This document shows, piece by piece, positions 1 to 5,864 of a stretch of DNA of 5,864 bases. Every line of letters starts with the position of its first letter. Positions within the stretch are counted from its first letter, which is position 1. Source of the DNA: Bacillota bacterium (GTDB lineage Bacteria; Bacillota_I; Bacilli_A; Erysipelotrichales; Erysipelotrichaceae); NCBI GenBank assembly GCA_023387245.1, contig JAEWIH010000125.1:1-5864 (forward strand). Reading direction: 5' to 3'. The position numbers and the translations under genes are program-made. The notes under the pieces were generated by a model. It saw only the letters and a program-made list of their open reading frames with translations. It was not told the origin of the DNA and searched no databases.

Positions 1-1194
1 GATGTATATTGGGTTGGTGGTAATGATCGCCGCTTGAATTTATTTGAGAATATTTTTCCAATTCCTCGTGGAGTTTCTTATAATTCTTATGTTATTTTGG
101 ATGAAAAAACTTGTGTAATTGATTCGGTTGATTGGTCAATTGCGAGAGATTATATGGAAAATGTTGCTGAAACATTAGATGGTCGTAATTTAGATTATTT
201 AGTTGTTAATCATATGGAGCCTGATCATTGTTCGGCGATTGAAATGATGATACAACGTTATCCTGATTGTATAATTGTTTCGACTGAGCAAGGGTTTGAA
301 ATAATGCGTCAATTCCGTTATCGGATTGATGAAGATAAGATTATTATTGTTAAAGAGGGTGATACTTTAAGCCTTGGTAAACATAATTTATTCTTTATTG
401 AGGCTCCGATGGTCCATTGGCCAGAAGTAATGATGACTTATGATACATCTAATGGTGTATTATTTAGTGCTGATGCCTTTGGTTCTTTTGGGGCGATTGA
501 TGGTGCGTTATTTAATGATGAAGTTAATTTTGATCGTGATTGGTTAGATGATGCTAGACGTTATTATTGTAATATTGTTGGTAAATATGGGCCACATGTT
601 CAGAATGTATTAAAGAAGGCTTCTACGATTGATATTAAATATATTTGTCCTCTTCATGGCTTAGTTTGGAGAAATAACTTTGGTTATATTTTGGATAAAT
701 ATAATCGTTGGAGTTCATATGTTCCTGAGGATAATGGTGTAATTATTATTTATTCTTCAATGTATGGTAATACTGAGCATGCGGCTCAAGTGGCTGCTAC
801 TATGTTACATGAGCGGGGTGTTCATAATGTTAGAGTTTATGATGTTTCTTGTACTCACGTATCGACTTTAATTGCTGAAACATTTAGAGTTAGCCATATT
901 ATTTTAGGTGCGGTTACTTATAATTTAGGTATTTATCCAGTAATGCATAATTATTTACAAGATATGAAAGTATTGAATTTACAAAATCGAACTTTTGCGA
1001 TTATGGAAAATGGTACTTGGGCTTGTAAGGCTGGTGATTTAATTGAAGAATTCTTGTCAGATATGAAGACTATGGATGTTATGGGCGATCGGGTTACTAT
1101 GAATTCTGCTTTGAGTGAGGGTAATCAAAATGACCTTGTTTCAATGATTGATAGTATTGTTGAAGATTTAAAGAAGGCTGAACAAAAGAAATAG
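1..1194 (+). CDS. Flavodiiron protein (A-type, FprA-like oxygen/NO reductase), 5' end outside the window
   Basis: This soluble enzyme reduces O2 to water and/or NO to N2O at a di-iron site, fed by an FMN domain; it is a detoxifying enzyme of anaerobes. The reading frame is already open at base 1 and the first codons (DVYWVGGNDRR) match the usual family N-terminus, so the true start lies a few codons upstream; the TTG at 34 is an internal Leu. Numbering from base 1, the beta-lactamase-like domain (about 1-240) carries the di-iron ligands in H-x-E-x-D-H (His71, Glu73, Asp75, His76), His139 in MVHWPE, Asp158 in SADAFG and His219 in CPLHG. The flavodoxin domain follows, with the FMN phosphate loop YSSMYGNTE at about 251-259. 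The 397 visible residues match the roughly 400 of short family members, and there is no C-terminal rubredoxin or flavin-reductase extension. No convincing terminator follows. O2 versus NO preference cannot be read from sequence. Confidence 0.95.
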   Translation, partial: DVYWVGGNDRRLNLFENIFPIPRGVSYNSYVILDEKTCVIDSVDWSIARDYMENVAETLDGRNLDYLVVNHMEPDHCSAIEMMIQRYPDCIIVSTEQGFEIMRQFRYRIDEDKIIIVKEGDTLSLGKHNLFFIEAPMVHWPEVMMTYDTSNGVLFSADAFGSFGAIDGALFNDEVNFDRDWLDDARRYYCNIVGKYGPHVQNVLKKASTIDIKYICPLHGLVWRNNFGYILDKYNRWSSYVPEDNGVIIIYSSMYGNTEHAAQVAATMLHERGVHNVRVYDVSCTHVSTLIAETFRVSHIILGAVTYNLGIYPVMHNYLQDMKVLNLQNRTFAIMENGTWACKAGDLIEEFLSDMKTMDVMGDRVTMNSALSEGNQNDLVSMIDSIVEDLKKAEQKK

Positions 1195-1227
1195 TTAATT
1201 TAAATGTTTTGAATTAATTAAAAAAGA

Positions 1228-1257
1228 TTATCAATAACTTTATAGATACTATATAAA
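1228..1257 (+). promoter_or_regulatory. Possible weak promoter before the secreted-protein gene
   Basis: TTATCA (1228-1233, 4 of 6 to the -35 consensus) lies 18 nt before TATAAA (1252-1257, 5 of 6 to the -10). Initiation would fall at about 1264, right at the Shine-Dalgarno, giving an unusually short leader. The stretch is almost pure A/T, so chance matches are likely. It is plausible only because the genes on either side are unrelated in function. Confidence 0.25.
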
Positions 1258-1264
1258 TATTTTT

Positions 1265-1270
1265 GGAGGG
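1265..1270 (+). promoter_or_regulatory. Ribosome binding site of the secreted-protein gene
   Basis: GGAGGG lies 3 nt before the ATG at 1274 (GGAGG is 4 nt before it). It is the strongest Shine-Dalgarno in the window and fixes the start of the 167-residue protein. It argues that this unrecognised ORF is truly translated. Confidence 0.8.
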
Positions 1271-1273
1271 ATT

Positions 1274-1777
1274 ATGATTAAAAATTTATTTAAATGTATT
1301 TTAGTATTTGTTGTTATTATTTCTAGTTCTTTATTTGTTTATGAGGTTAATGCTAATGTTATTTCGTCTAGACATGTTGTTCCAAAAGCTTGGCCAGGTA
1401 GACCGGGTGGTAATGGGGATGGTTCAGAAGAATGGTTACATGGGAAATATGGCGAACCAAGTGGTCCTTTTATATTAATTAGTCAAAGTCAGGGTCGTAT
1501 TTCTGATCTGAATGATATGAATAACCGTGTAAATACAATTGGAGGAGCGATATTTACTAGTCTTGGATTATTTTTGGGTGTAGCTAGCACAGTTTTATCT
1601 GGCGCAATTACTATTGCTGGCATTGCTAGTGCTTTTAATGGTAGTTATTACAAGGGTAATTATTATAAATCTGAAACATATGTATCGGGTAGATGTATGA
1701 AAACAATTATTACTACTTATGAAGATAGAAATTATACTGAATATATAAAAACATATACTCGTTGGATGAAATGGTAA
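1274..1777 (+). CDS. Small Sec-secreted protein with hydrophobic helix and aromatic tail; putative bacteriocin or pore-former
   Basis: I do not recognise a named family with certainty. The 167-residue product begins with a classic signal peptide: Lys3 and Lys7, a hydrophobic core at about 8-22, and a likely signal peptidase I site after Ala27 (V-N-A, then N28), leaving about 140 mature residues. A Gly/Pro-rich segment (PGRPGGNGDG, 41-50) is followed by a polar stretch (about 70-87), a long Gly/Ala/Ser-rich hydrophobic helix (about 88-121, with many small residues as in a glycine zipper), and a Tyr-, Lys- and Trp-rich tail (about 124-167) ending RWMKW. No double-glycine leader is present. The gene overlaps a small membrane-protein gene and shares its terminator. 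This layout resembles large Sec-dependent, unmodified bacteriocins such as streptococcin A-M57 and dysgalacticin with an adjacent immunity gene, but that is an architectural comparison, not demonstrated homology. Another secreted or membrane-anchored role is possible. Confidence 0.8.
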   Translation: MIKNLFKCILVFVVIISSSLFVYEVNANVISSRHVVPKAWPGRPGGNGDGSEEWLHGKYGEPSGPFILISQSQGRISDLNDMNNRVNTIGGAIFTSLGLFLGVASTVLSGAITIAGIASAFNGSYYKGNYYKSETYVSGRCMKTIITTYEDRNYTEYIKTYTRWMKW

Positions 1778-2037
1778 GTAGAATTTTATACGAAAGAGTT
1801 TCGACGTTTTTAATAGGTATTTGTGCGTCACTTGCTAATTTGTTTAGGGTATTTTTTAGATGGCCAAGCAGTAGTTTAGTATATATGCTTTTGCTTCCAG
1901 TGTTTTTATCTTTAATTTTTATGGTTTTATATTTTATATTTTATAAAAATGATATAAATCATCGGTATATAATTGTAATTTTGGTATTTGATATAATGTT
2001 TGTTATAGGAGAATTTTGGGTTCTTTGTAATATCTAA
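1771..2037 (+). CDS. Small integral membrane protein, putative immunity partner of the upstream secreted protein
   Basis: The 88-residue protein has an amphipathic, partly hydrophobic N-terminus (about 10-30, ending in RVFFRWP) and two clear membrane segments at about 36-58 and 66-86, joined by a short charged loop (YKNDINHR). The ATG at 1771 overlaps the upstream gene's last codons and TAA stop (1775-1777) by 7 nt, pointing to translational coupling. No good Shine-Dalgarno is present; GGATG at 1764-1768 is too close. A TTG at 1762 in the same frame would add three residues but lacks any ribosome site, so ATG is preferred. The strong terminator 7 nt downstream makes this the last gene of a two-gene unit. 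Small membrane proteins coupled to secreted bacteriocins are commonly immunity proteins; that role is inferred from context, and no family motif was recognised. Confidence 0.72.
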   Translation: MVSRILYERVSTFLIGICASLANLFRVFFRWPSSSLVYMLLLPVFLSLIFMVLYFIFYKNDINHRYIIVILVFDIMFVIGEFWVLCNI

Positions 2038-2044
2038 TATTTTT

Positions 2045-2083
2045 AAGACTCGATAATAATAGGTGTTATTGAGTCTTTGTTTT
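2045..2083 (+). terminator. Rho-independent terminator of the secreted/membrane protein pair
   Basis: AAGACTCGATAA (2045-2056) pairs with TTATTGAGTCTT (2066-2077) to give a 12-bp stem with one G-U wobble and a 9-nt loop. The stem runs into TTTGTTTT (2076-2083). The reverse strand has no U-tract after the stem, so it acts only on rightward transcripts. Confidence 0.85.
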
Positions 2084-2429
<346 letters not shown>

Positions 2430-2447
2430 TTGAAATGTTATTCAAAT

Positions 2448-2474
2448 AAAAACTCGATTTTAAATCGAGTTTTT
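2448..2474. terminator. Bidirectional terminator shared by the GH1 remnant and the sugar transferase
   Basis: AAAAACTCGATTT (2448-2460) is perfectly complementary to AAATCGAGTTTTT (2462-2474). With a realistic 5-nt loop the stem is 11 bp, with a G-C-containing core and U-tracts on both strands. It serves rightward transcripts from the GH1 remnant and leftward transcripts from the sugar transferase. The TAA stop of the transferase (2460-2462, minus) lies in the loop, so its last codons form one arm. Confidence 0.88.
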
Positions 2475-3773
2475 GTCTTTATTAAATTGATCTTTATTAT
2501 CTAATCCTTCGGTGCTTTCTTTTAAAAATAATACTTTAATGGTTCTTATAATTAAATTTAAGTCTAATAAATAGTTTTTATTGTTGGTATAAATTACATC
2601 GAATAAAGTTTTGTCTTGAGGATTAGTATTATATTTGCCTTCAATTTGGGCTAATCCCGATAATCCGGGTTTTGTTTTTAGTCTATAATTAAAATCGGGA
2701 TAATTTTTTAAATATTCTTTAATTAATTCATCTCTTTCTGGTCTTGGACCGACAATGCTCATATCACCTTTAAGAATATTAATTAGTTGTGGTAGTTCGT
2801 CGATTCTAGTTTTTCTTATAAAACTACCAATTTTAGTAACACGGTTATCGTTTTTAGTTGATAATTGAATTCCATTTTTTTCGGCATCTTTAATCATTGA
2901 TCTAAATTTATAAATTTTAAATGATTTTCCATGAATTCCGATTCTTTGTTGCGTATATAAAATTGGACTTTTGAAATCTTCTAGTTTAATTAAAATGGCA
3001 GTTATTAACATAATTGGTGAGCTAATAATAATGCCTATTAATGATAATATAATATCGCTTAGCCTTCTAATCAGGTCAAATAATTGATTATTTCGATATT
3101 GATAATAATAAAAAGGTTTGTCTATTAAATAATATGTATTAGTTGCTTGATATAGAATATCGTTTATAGTTGGGATTAAAGTAATGTCAATATTGGAAAT
3201 ATAGCCAAAATTTAAAATAGAAGTTATTTGTGCGGGTGATAGTTGGTCAATGATAATGTGTTGAAATTCTTGATTTTTTGGTATGCCGTAATTTAATTTG
3301 GAGTGATTTAGTATATCTTCAATAGGATATTGTTTACTAAATTGTTCATAGTTTAAAACTTGAGTAATATTAAATAAAAGTTTGTATTGATTTAATTGAT
3401 TTATTGTGTTGGGATTATTAGAGATTAAAATAGTTTTTAGTTTATTGTGTATAAATAGTGAGCGATAAATAATATATAATAAAAATGTGGCGATTAAATT
3501 AATGATAAAGGAAATAATTGTTTGGTTTAAATTATTGATAAATAAAAAAATGATTAAACTGTTGAAAATATTGATAAAGATTGATGAATAATAGTAATCA
3601 CTTTTTTTTTGAAAAAATATCCAGTTAAATTTAAAGAAAGATATTGATAAAAATGTAATTAATATAATAATTATTTCTGCTTTTAAATTATGATTTATAA
3701 TAAAATTTATGCTTGATATTAAAATAATAAATAGTATAGATAAAATTGTTGAGTGTAGTTTTAGATTGTTCAT
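2460..3773 (-). CDS. Polyprenyl-phosphate sugar-1-phosphate transferase (priming glycosyltransferase, WcaJ/EpsE-like)
   Basis: This membrane enzyme moves a sugar-1-phosphate from a nucleotide sugar to undecaprenyl phosphate, the first step of exopolysaccharide or capsule synthesis. The 437-residue protein has about four N-terminal membrane helices (about 5-27, 31-48, 63-81, 85-107), a soluble middle domain (about 112-225), a further hydrophobic segment (about 238-263) and the bacterial sugar transferase domain. Hallmarks are KFRSM (289-293), DELPQ with the Asp-Glu catalytic pair (325-326), GDMSIVGPRPE (336-346) and KPGLSGLAQ (368-376). Length and order match full-size PHPT family members. The ATG at 3773 has AAAGGA at good spacing. 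It stands alone, facing against its neighbours, with no polysaccharide genes in view. Its sense strand is G-poor and the protein is rich in Asn (about 44) and Ile but has only about 13 Gly. Sugar specificity is unknown. Confidence 0.94.
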   Translation of the reverse strand: MNNLKLHSTILSILFIILISSINFIINHNLKAEIIIILITFLSISFFKFNWIFFQKKSDYYYSSIFINIFNSLIIFLFINNLNQTIISFIINLIATFLLYIIYRSLFIHNKLKTILISNNPNTINQLNQYKLLFNITQVLNYEQFSKQYPIEDILNHSKLNYGIPKNQEFQHIIIDQLSPAQITSILNFGYISNIDITLIPTINDILYQATNTYYLIDKPFYYYQYRNNQLFDLIRRLSDIILSLIGIIISSPIMLITAILIKLEDFKSPILYTQQRIGIHGKSFKIYKFRSMIKDAEKNGIQLSTKNDNRVTKIGSFIRKTRIDELPQLINILKGDMSIVGPRPERDELIKEYLKNYPDFNYRLKTKPGLSGLAQIEGKYNTNPQDKTLFDVIYTNNKNYLLDLNLIIRTIKVLFLKESTEGLDNKDQFNKDKNSI

Positions 3774-3780
3774 AATTAAT

Positions 3781-3786
3781 TCCTTT
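3781..3786 (-). promoter_or_regulatory. Ribosome binding site of the sugar transferase
   Basis: On the minus strand AAAGGA lies 7 nt before the ATG at 3773-3771. It supports this start over internal Met codons and keeps the first membrane helix. Confidence 0.75.
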
Positions 3787-3798
3787 ATTTGCTTTGAT

Positions 3799-3804
3799 AT
3801 TATA
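3799..3804 (-). promoter_or_regulatory. Candidate -10 box of the sugar transferase promoter
   Basis: The minus strand reads TATAAT at 3804-3799, about 25 nt before the start codon, in the right place for a leftward promoter. No good -35 is found at 16-18 nt (TAGCTT at 17), so the promoter is weak, activator-dependent or chance in AT-rich DNA. Confidence 0.4.
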
Positions 3805-3854
3805 ATTCTATTTATTAAAAAAAGCTAGTATCTTAAATAAAATTGTATTTTTGG

Positions 3855-3883
3855 TTGTATGTGCAATCGTTTTCATCTATAAT
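3855..3883 (+). promoter_or_regulatory. Sigma-A-type promoter of the hydratase/CoA-transferase operon
   Basis: A perfect TATAAT (3878-3883) is preceded at exactly 17 nt by TTGTAT (3855-3860, matching the TTG of the -35). Transcription would start near 3890, about 20 nt before the ATG at 3911, leaving room only for the Shine-Dalgarno. The divergent sugar-transferase promoter lies within 100 bp. Confidence 0.6.
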
Positions 3884-3895
3884 TAATATCAGCGC

Positions 3896-3901
3896 AAGGA
3901 G
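3896..3901 (+). promoter_or_regulatory. Ribosome binding site of the enoyl-CoA hydratase gene
   Basis: AAGGAG lies 9 nt before the ATG at 3911, a near-consensus site that fixes this start. Confidence 0.85.
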
Positions 3902-3910
3902 AATAAAGAT

Positions 3911-4318
3911 ATGAATAACAAATATAGTGTTGGTCAATATTATGAATTTGACAAATTAGTTAGTGAAGAAGATGTAGTGAAATTTGCTGAAGTAACTAAT
4001 GATTTTAATCCATTACATATGGATGAAGAATATGCTAAGACTACTATTTTCAAAGGTAGAATTGCTCATGGCATGATAGGTGCTGGTGTCATTTCTGGTG
4101 GATTGGCTATGCATTTACCAGGTAATGGTACTACATATTTAGGACAAGAATTAAGTTTTAAAGGTCCGGTGAGAATTGGTAGTACAATTCATGTTCGTTT
4201 AGAAATTATTGAAATTATTGAAAAATCTAAATTTGACATTGCTAAAATCAAAACTACATGTAAAGATGATGCAGGAAATGTAGTGATTGATGGTGTAGCG
4301 ACTGTAATATTACCGTAG
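3911..4318 (+). CDS. MaoC/PhaJ-type (R)-specific enoyl-CoA hydratase
   Basis: This hot-dog-fold enzyme interconverts trans-2-enoyl-CoA and (R)-3-hydroxyacyl-CoA in the cytoplasm. The 135-residue protein is a single MaoC domain, the length of stand-alone PhaJ (134 residues in Aeromonas caviae). The hydratase-2 motif is intact: Asp31 and His36 in NDFNPLHMD occupy the same positions as the PhaJ catalytic pair, followed by GRIAHGM (49-55), which shapes the active site. The family also includes phosphate acetyl/butyryltransferase-associated and FabZ-like dehydratases, so chain length is uncertain; short chains are likely given the downstream CoA-transferase. It is the first gene of an operon: it follows a good promoter and ends 14 nt before the CoA-transferase start. 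A role in supplying PHA precursors is possible, but no PHA synthase is visible. Disruption or truncation is not seen. Confidence 0.92.
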   Translation: MNNKYSVGQYYEFDKLVSEEDVVKFAEVTNDFNPLHMDEEYAKTTIFKGRIAHGMIGAGVISGGLAMHLPGNGTTYLGQELSFKGPVRIGSTIHVRLEIIEIIEKSKFDIAKIKTTCKDDAGNVVIDGVATVILP

Positions 4319-4321
4319 TAG

Positions 4322-4328
4322 AGAGGTG
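4322..4328 (+). promoter_or_regulatory. Ribosome binding site of the CoA-transferase
   Basis: AGAGGTG in the 14-nt intergenic gap lies 4 nt before the ATG at 4333. This spacing supports co-transcription with the hydratase and the chosen start. Confidence 0.8.
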
Positions 4329-4332
4329 TTTA

Positions 4333-5864
4333 ATGAGTAAGAAAATTATTACTGCTAGTCAGGCGGCAGAATTAGTAAAAGATGGCGATACTATTGCCAT
4401 GAATGGTTTTGGTTTTGGTTTTGGATTTCCTGAATCGTTGGCTAAAGCATTGGGTAAGCGTTATAGTGAAACTAAACATCCAAATAACTTAAAATTAGTT
4501 GTTGCTTCTGGATGTGGTGATGGAGGTAAGGGCGAGACTACTTTTGGTTTAGATCATTTGGCACAAGAAGGCATGGTTGATACTGTTATTGCTGGTCATA
4601 TTGGTTTAGCTAAAAAATTGAGTGGAATGATTAGTGATTCTAAAATCAAAGCCTTTAATTTACCTCAAGGTGTTGTTACCCATTTATATCGGGCTATTGC
4701 TGGTAATAAATTAGGGGTTTTAACTCATGTTGGTTTAAAAACTTTTGCTGATCCTAGATTAGAGGGTGGCCGAATGAATAGTGCTACGAGTGGTGATGTG
4801 GTAGAAGTAGTTAAAATAGGTGATCAAGAACGATTATTATATAAATCTTTTCCGATTAATGTAGCATTTATCCGAGGAACTAGAGTTGATGAATTTGGTA
4901 ATATGACTTTAGAAAAAGAGGGTGTATTATTAGAAACGTTACACTTAGCTCAGGCTGTTAAAAATTCGGGTGGTATCGTTGTTGCTCAAGCTCAAAAAAT
5001 TGTACAAACTGGTTCTTTAAATGTGCGTGAAATAAAAATACCTGGTATTTTAGTTGATTATGTGGTTGAGGCAGGTGTTGGAGAACATAGAATGAATTCA
5101 GGCACAGAATATGATCCTTCTTATACTGGTGAGGCAGTTATTCCTGTAGAGGCATTGCCACCAATGGTGATGAGTCCTAGAAAAATTATTTCTCGGCGTT
5201 GTGCTTTAGAATTGAAAAAAGATACTGTCATTAATTTAGGTATTGGTGTGCCAGAGGGTGTGGCTGCTGTGGCGTTGGAAGAAGGTATTTCTGACTATAT
5301 TACCATGACAATTGAAGCCGGTTCGATTGGTGGTGTTCCTGGTTCTGGACCTTTTTTAGGTGGTGCTGCTAATGTTGAAGTTTTAATGGGCCATGATAAT
5401 ATGTTTGATTTTTATGATGGTGGTGGTTTAGATACTGCTTTTTTAGGATTAGCTCAAGCTGATGAAGTTGGTAATATTAATGTTAGTAAATTTAATGGCC
5501 GGATGGTTGGTTGTGGCGGCTTTGTTAATATTACCCAAAATACTCGTAAAGTGATTTTTTGTGGTACATTTACTGCTGGTAAGTCAAATATTGTTATTGA
5601 AAATGGCAATTTAAATATTATTGAAGATGGTAATGTGCATAAGTTTGTAAAACAGGCTGAACAAATTACTTTTAGTGGTGATTATGCTCGTTTAACTAAT
5701 CAAGAGGTTTTATATGTTACTGAGCGTGCGGTTTTTAAATTAGTTGATGAAGGATTAATGTTAATCGAGATTGCTCCTGGTGTTGATCTAGAAAAACATA
5801 TTTTAAATAAAATGGATTTTAAACCTTTAATTGCTTCTGATTTGAAATTAATGGATTTAGCGAT
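4333..5864 (+). CDS. Acyl-CoA:carboxylate CoA-transferase (YdiF/propionate CoA-transferase type), 3' end outside the window
   Basis: This cytoplasmic class I CoA-transferase moves CoA between short-chain acyl-CoAs (acetyl, propionyl, lactoyl, acetoacetyl or butyryl) and free acids through a glutamyl-CoA thioester. The frame is open from ATG 4333 to the edge, giving 510 complete codons; the family is about 515-530 residues, so only the last few are missing. The alpha half (about 1-260) starts KKIITASQAAELVKDGDT and has a Gly/Phe-rich GFGFGFGFPE loop (about 25-34). The beta half has NLGIGVPEGVA (301-311), the catalytic Glu328 in TIEAGSIGG, and GCGGFVNITQNTRKV (393-407) followed by CGTFTAG. Both halves are fused in one chain, unlike two-subunit acetate CoA-transferases. 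Its partner upstream is the enoyl-CoA hydratase, which suggests short-chain acyl-CoA fermentation or fatty-acid turnover. Exact substrates cannot be told from sequence. Confidence 0.94.
   Translation, partial: MSKKIITASQAAELVKDGDTIAMNGFGFGFGFPESLAKALGKRYSETKHPNNLKLVVASGCGDGGKGETTFGLDHLAQEGMVDTVIAGHIGLAKKLSGMISDSKIKAFNLPQGVVTHLYRAIAGNKLGVLTHVGLKTFADPRLEGGRMNSATSGDVVEVVKIGDQERLLYKSFPINVAFIRGTRVDEFGNMTLEKEGVLLETLHLAQAVKNSGGIVVAQAQKIVQTGSLNVREIKIPGILVDYVVEAGVGEHRMNSGTEYDPSYTGEAVIPVEALPPMVMSPRKIISRRCALELKKDTVINLGIGVPEGVAAVALEEGISDYITMTIEAGSIGGVPGSGPFLGGAANVEVLMGHDNMFDFYDGGGLDTAFLGLAQADEVGNINVSKFNGRMVGCGGFVNITQNTRKVIFCGTFTAGKSNIVIENGNLNIIEDGNVHKFVKQAEQITFSGDYARLTNQEVLYVTERAVFKLVDEGLMLIEIAPGVDLEKHILNKMDFKPLIASDLKLMDLA

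Noticed and set aside
34..36. TTG as the start of the flavodiiron protein
   Set aside because: The frame is open to base 1, the upstream residues match the conserved family N-terminus and no Shine-Dalgarno precedes the TTG, so it is an internal Leu codon.
1195..1217. TTAATT/AATTAA inverted repeat after the flavodiiron gene as a terminator
   Set aside because: The stem is only 6 bp of A-T pairs with an 11-nt loop and is followed by A-rich rather than T-rich sequence.
1595..1831. Minus-strand open frame of 78 codons across the secreted and membrane protein genes
   Set aside because: It is antisense to two better-supported genes, has no recognisable domain, and its low-complexity Ile/Ser/Thr composition is what antisense of this AT-rich coding DNA would give.

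Overview
The window is AT-rich, low-GC bacterial DNA with purine-rich Shine-Dalgarno sequences, U-tailed hairpin terminators and families typical of anaerobic or facultative Bacillota. The glycoside hydrolase family 1 (GH1) remnant looks like the phospho-beta-glucosidases of lactic acid bacteria, so a Lactobacillales-type host is a reasonable guess. No rRNA or other taxonomic marker is present, so this stays tentative. The + strand is G-rich over C even across the one minus-strand gene, which suggests it is the leading strand of replication.

Layout: (1) Positions 1-1194 hold most of a flavodiiron protein (oxygen or NO reduction), cut at its 5' end by the window edge. (2) Positions 1265-2083 hold a small transcription unit: a Sec-secreted 167-residue protein with a Gly/Ala/Ser-rich hydrophobic helix and an aromatic, cationic tail; an overlapping 88-residue membrane protein; and a strong terminator. 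The architecture suggests a secreted bacteriocin or pore-former with its immunity protein. This is the most novel-looking part of the window. (3) Positions 2084-2429 hold a gene-poor scar, a perfect 10-bp inverted repeat and the last ~70 codons of a decayed GH1 6-phospho-beta-glucosidase. (4) On the minus strand, 3773-2460, lies a complete, apparently orphan polyprenyl-phosphate sugar-1-phosphate transferase (the priming step of surface polysaccharide synthesis). It shares a bidirectional terminator with the GH1 remnant. (5) From 3851 rightwards, a promoter with a perfect -10 box drives an operon of a MaoC/PhaJ-type (R)-specific enoyl-CoA hydratase and, 14 nt downstream, a YdiF/Pct-type acyl-CoA:carboxylate CoA-transferase that runs off the right edge about 10 residues short of its expected end.

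How the parts relate: the hydratase and CoA-transferase form a coherent short-chain acyl-CoA unit. The flavodiiron protein fits an oxygen-sensitive fermentative lifestyle. The stretch between them (about 1265-3790) looks like an accessory patch of unrelated surface, secreted and decayed sugar genes placed between two housekeeping metabolic loci.
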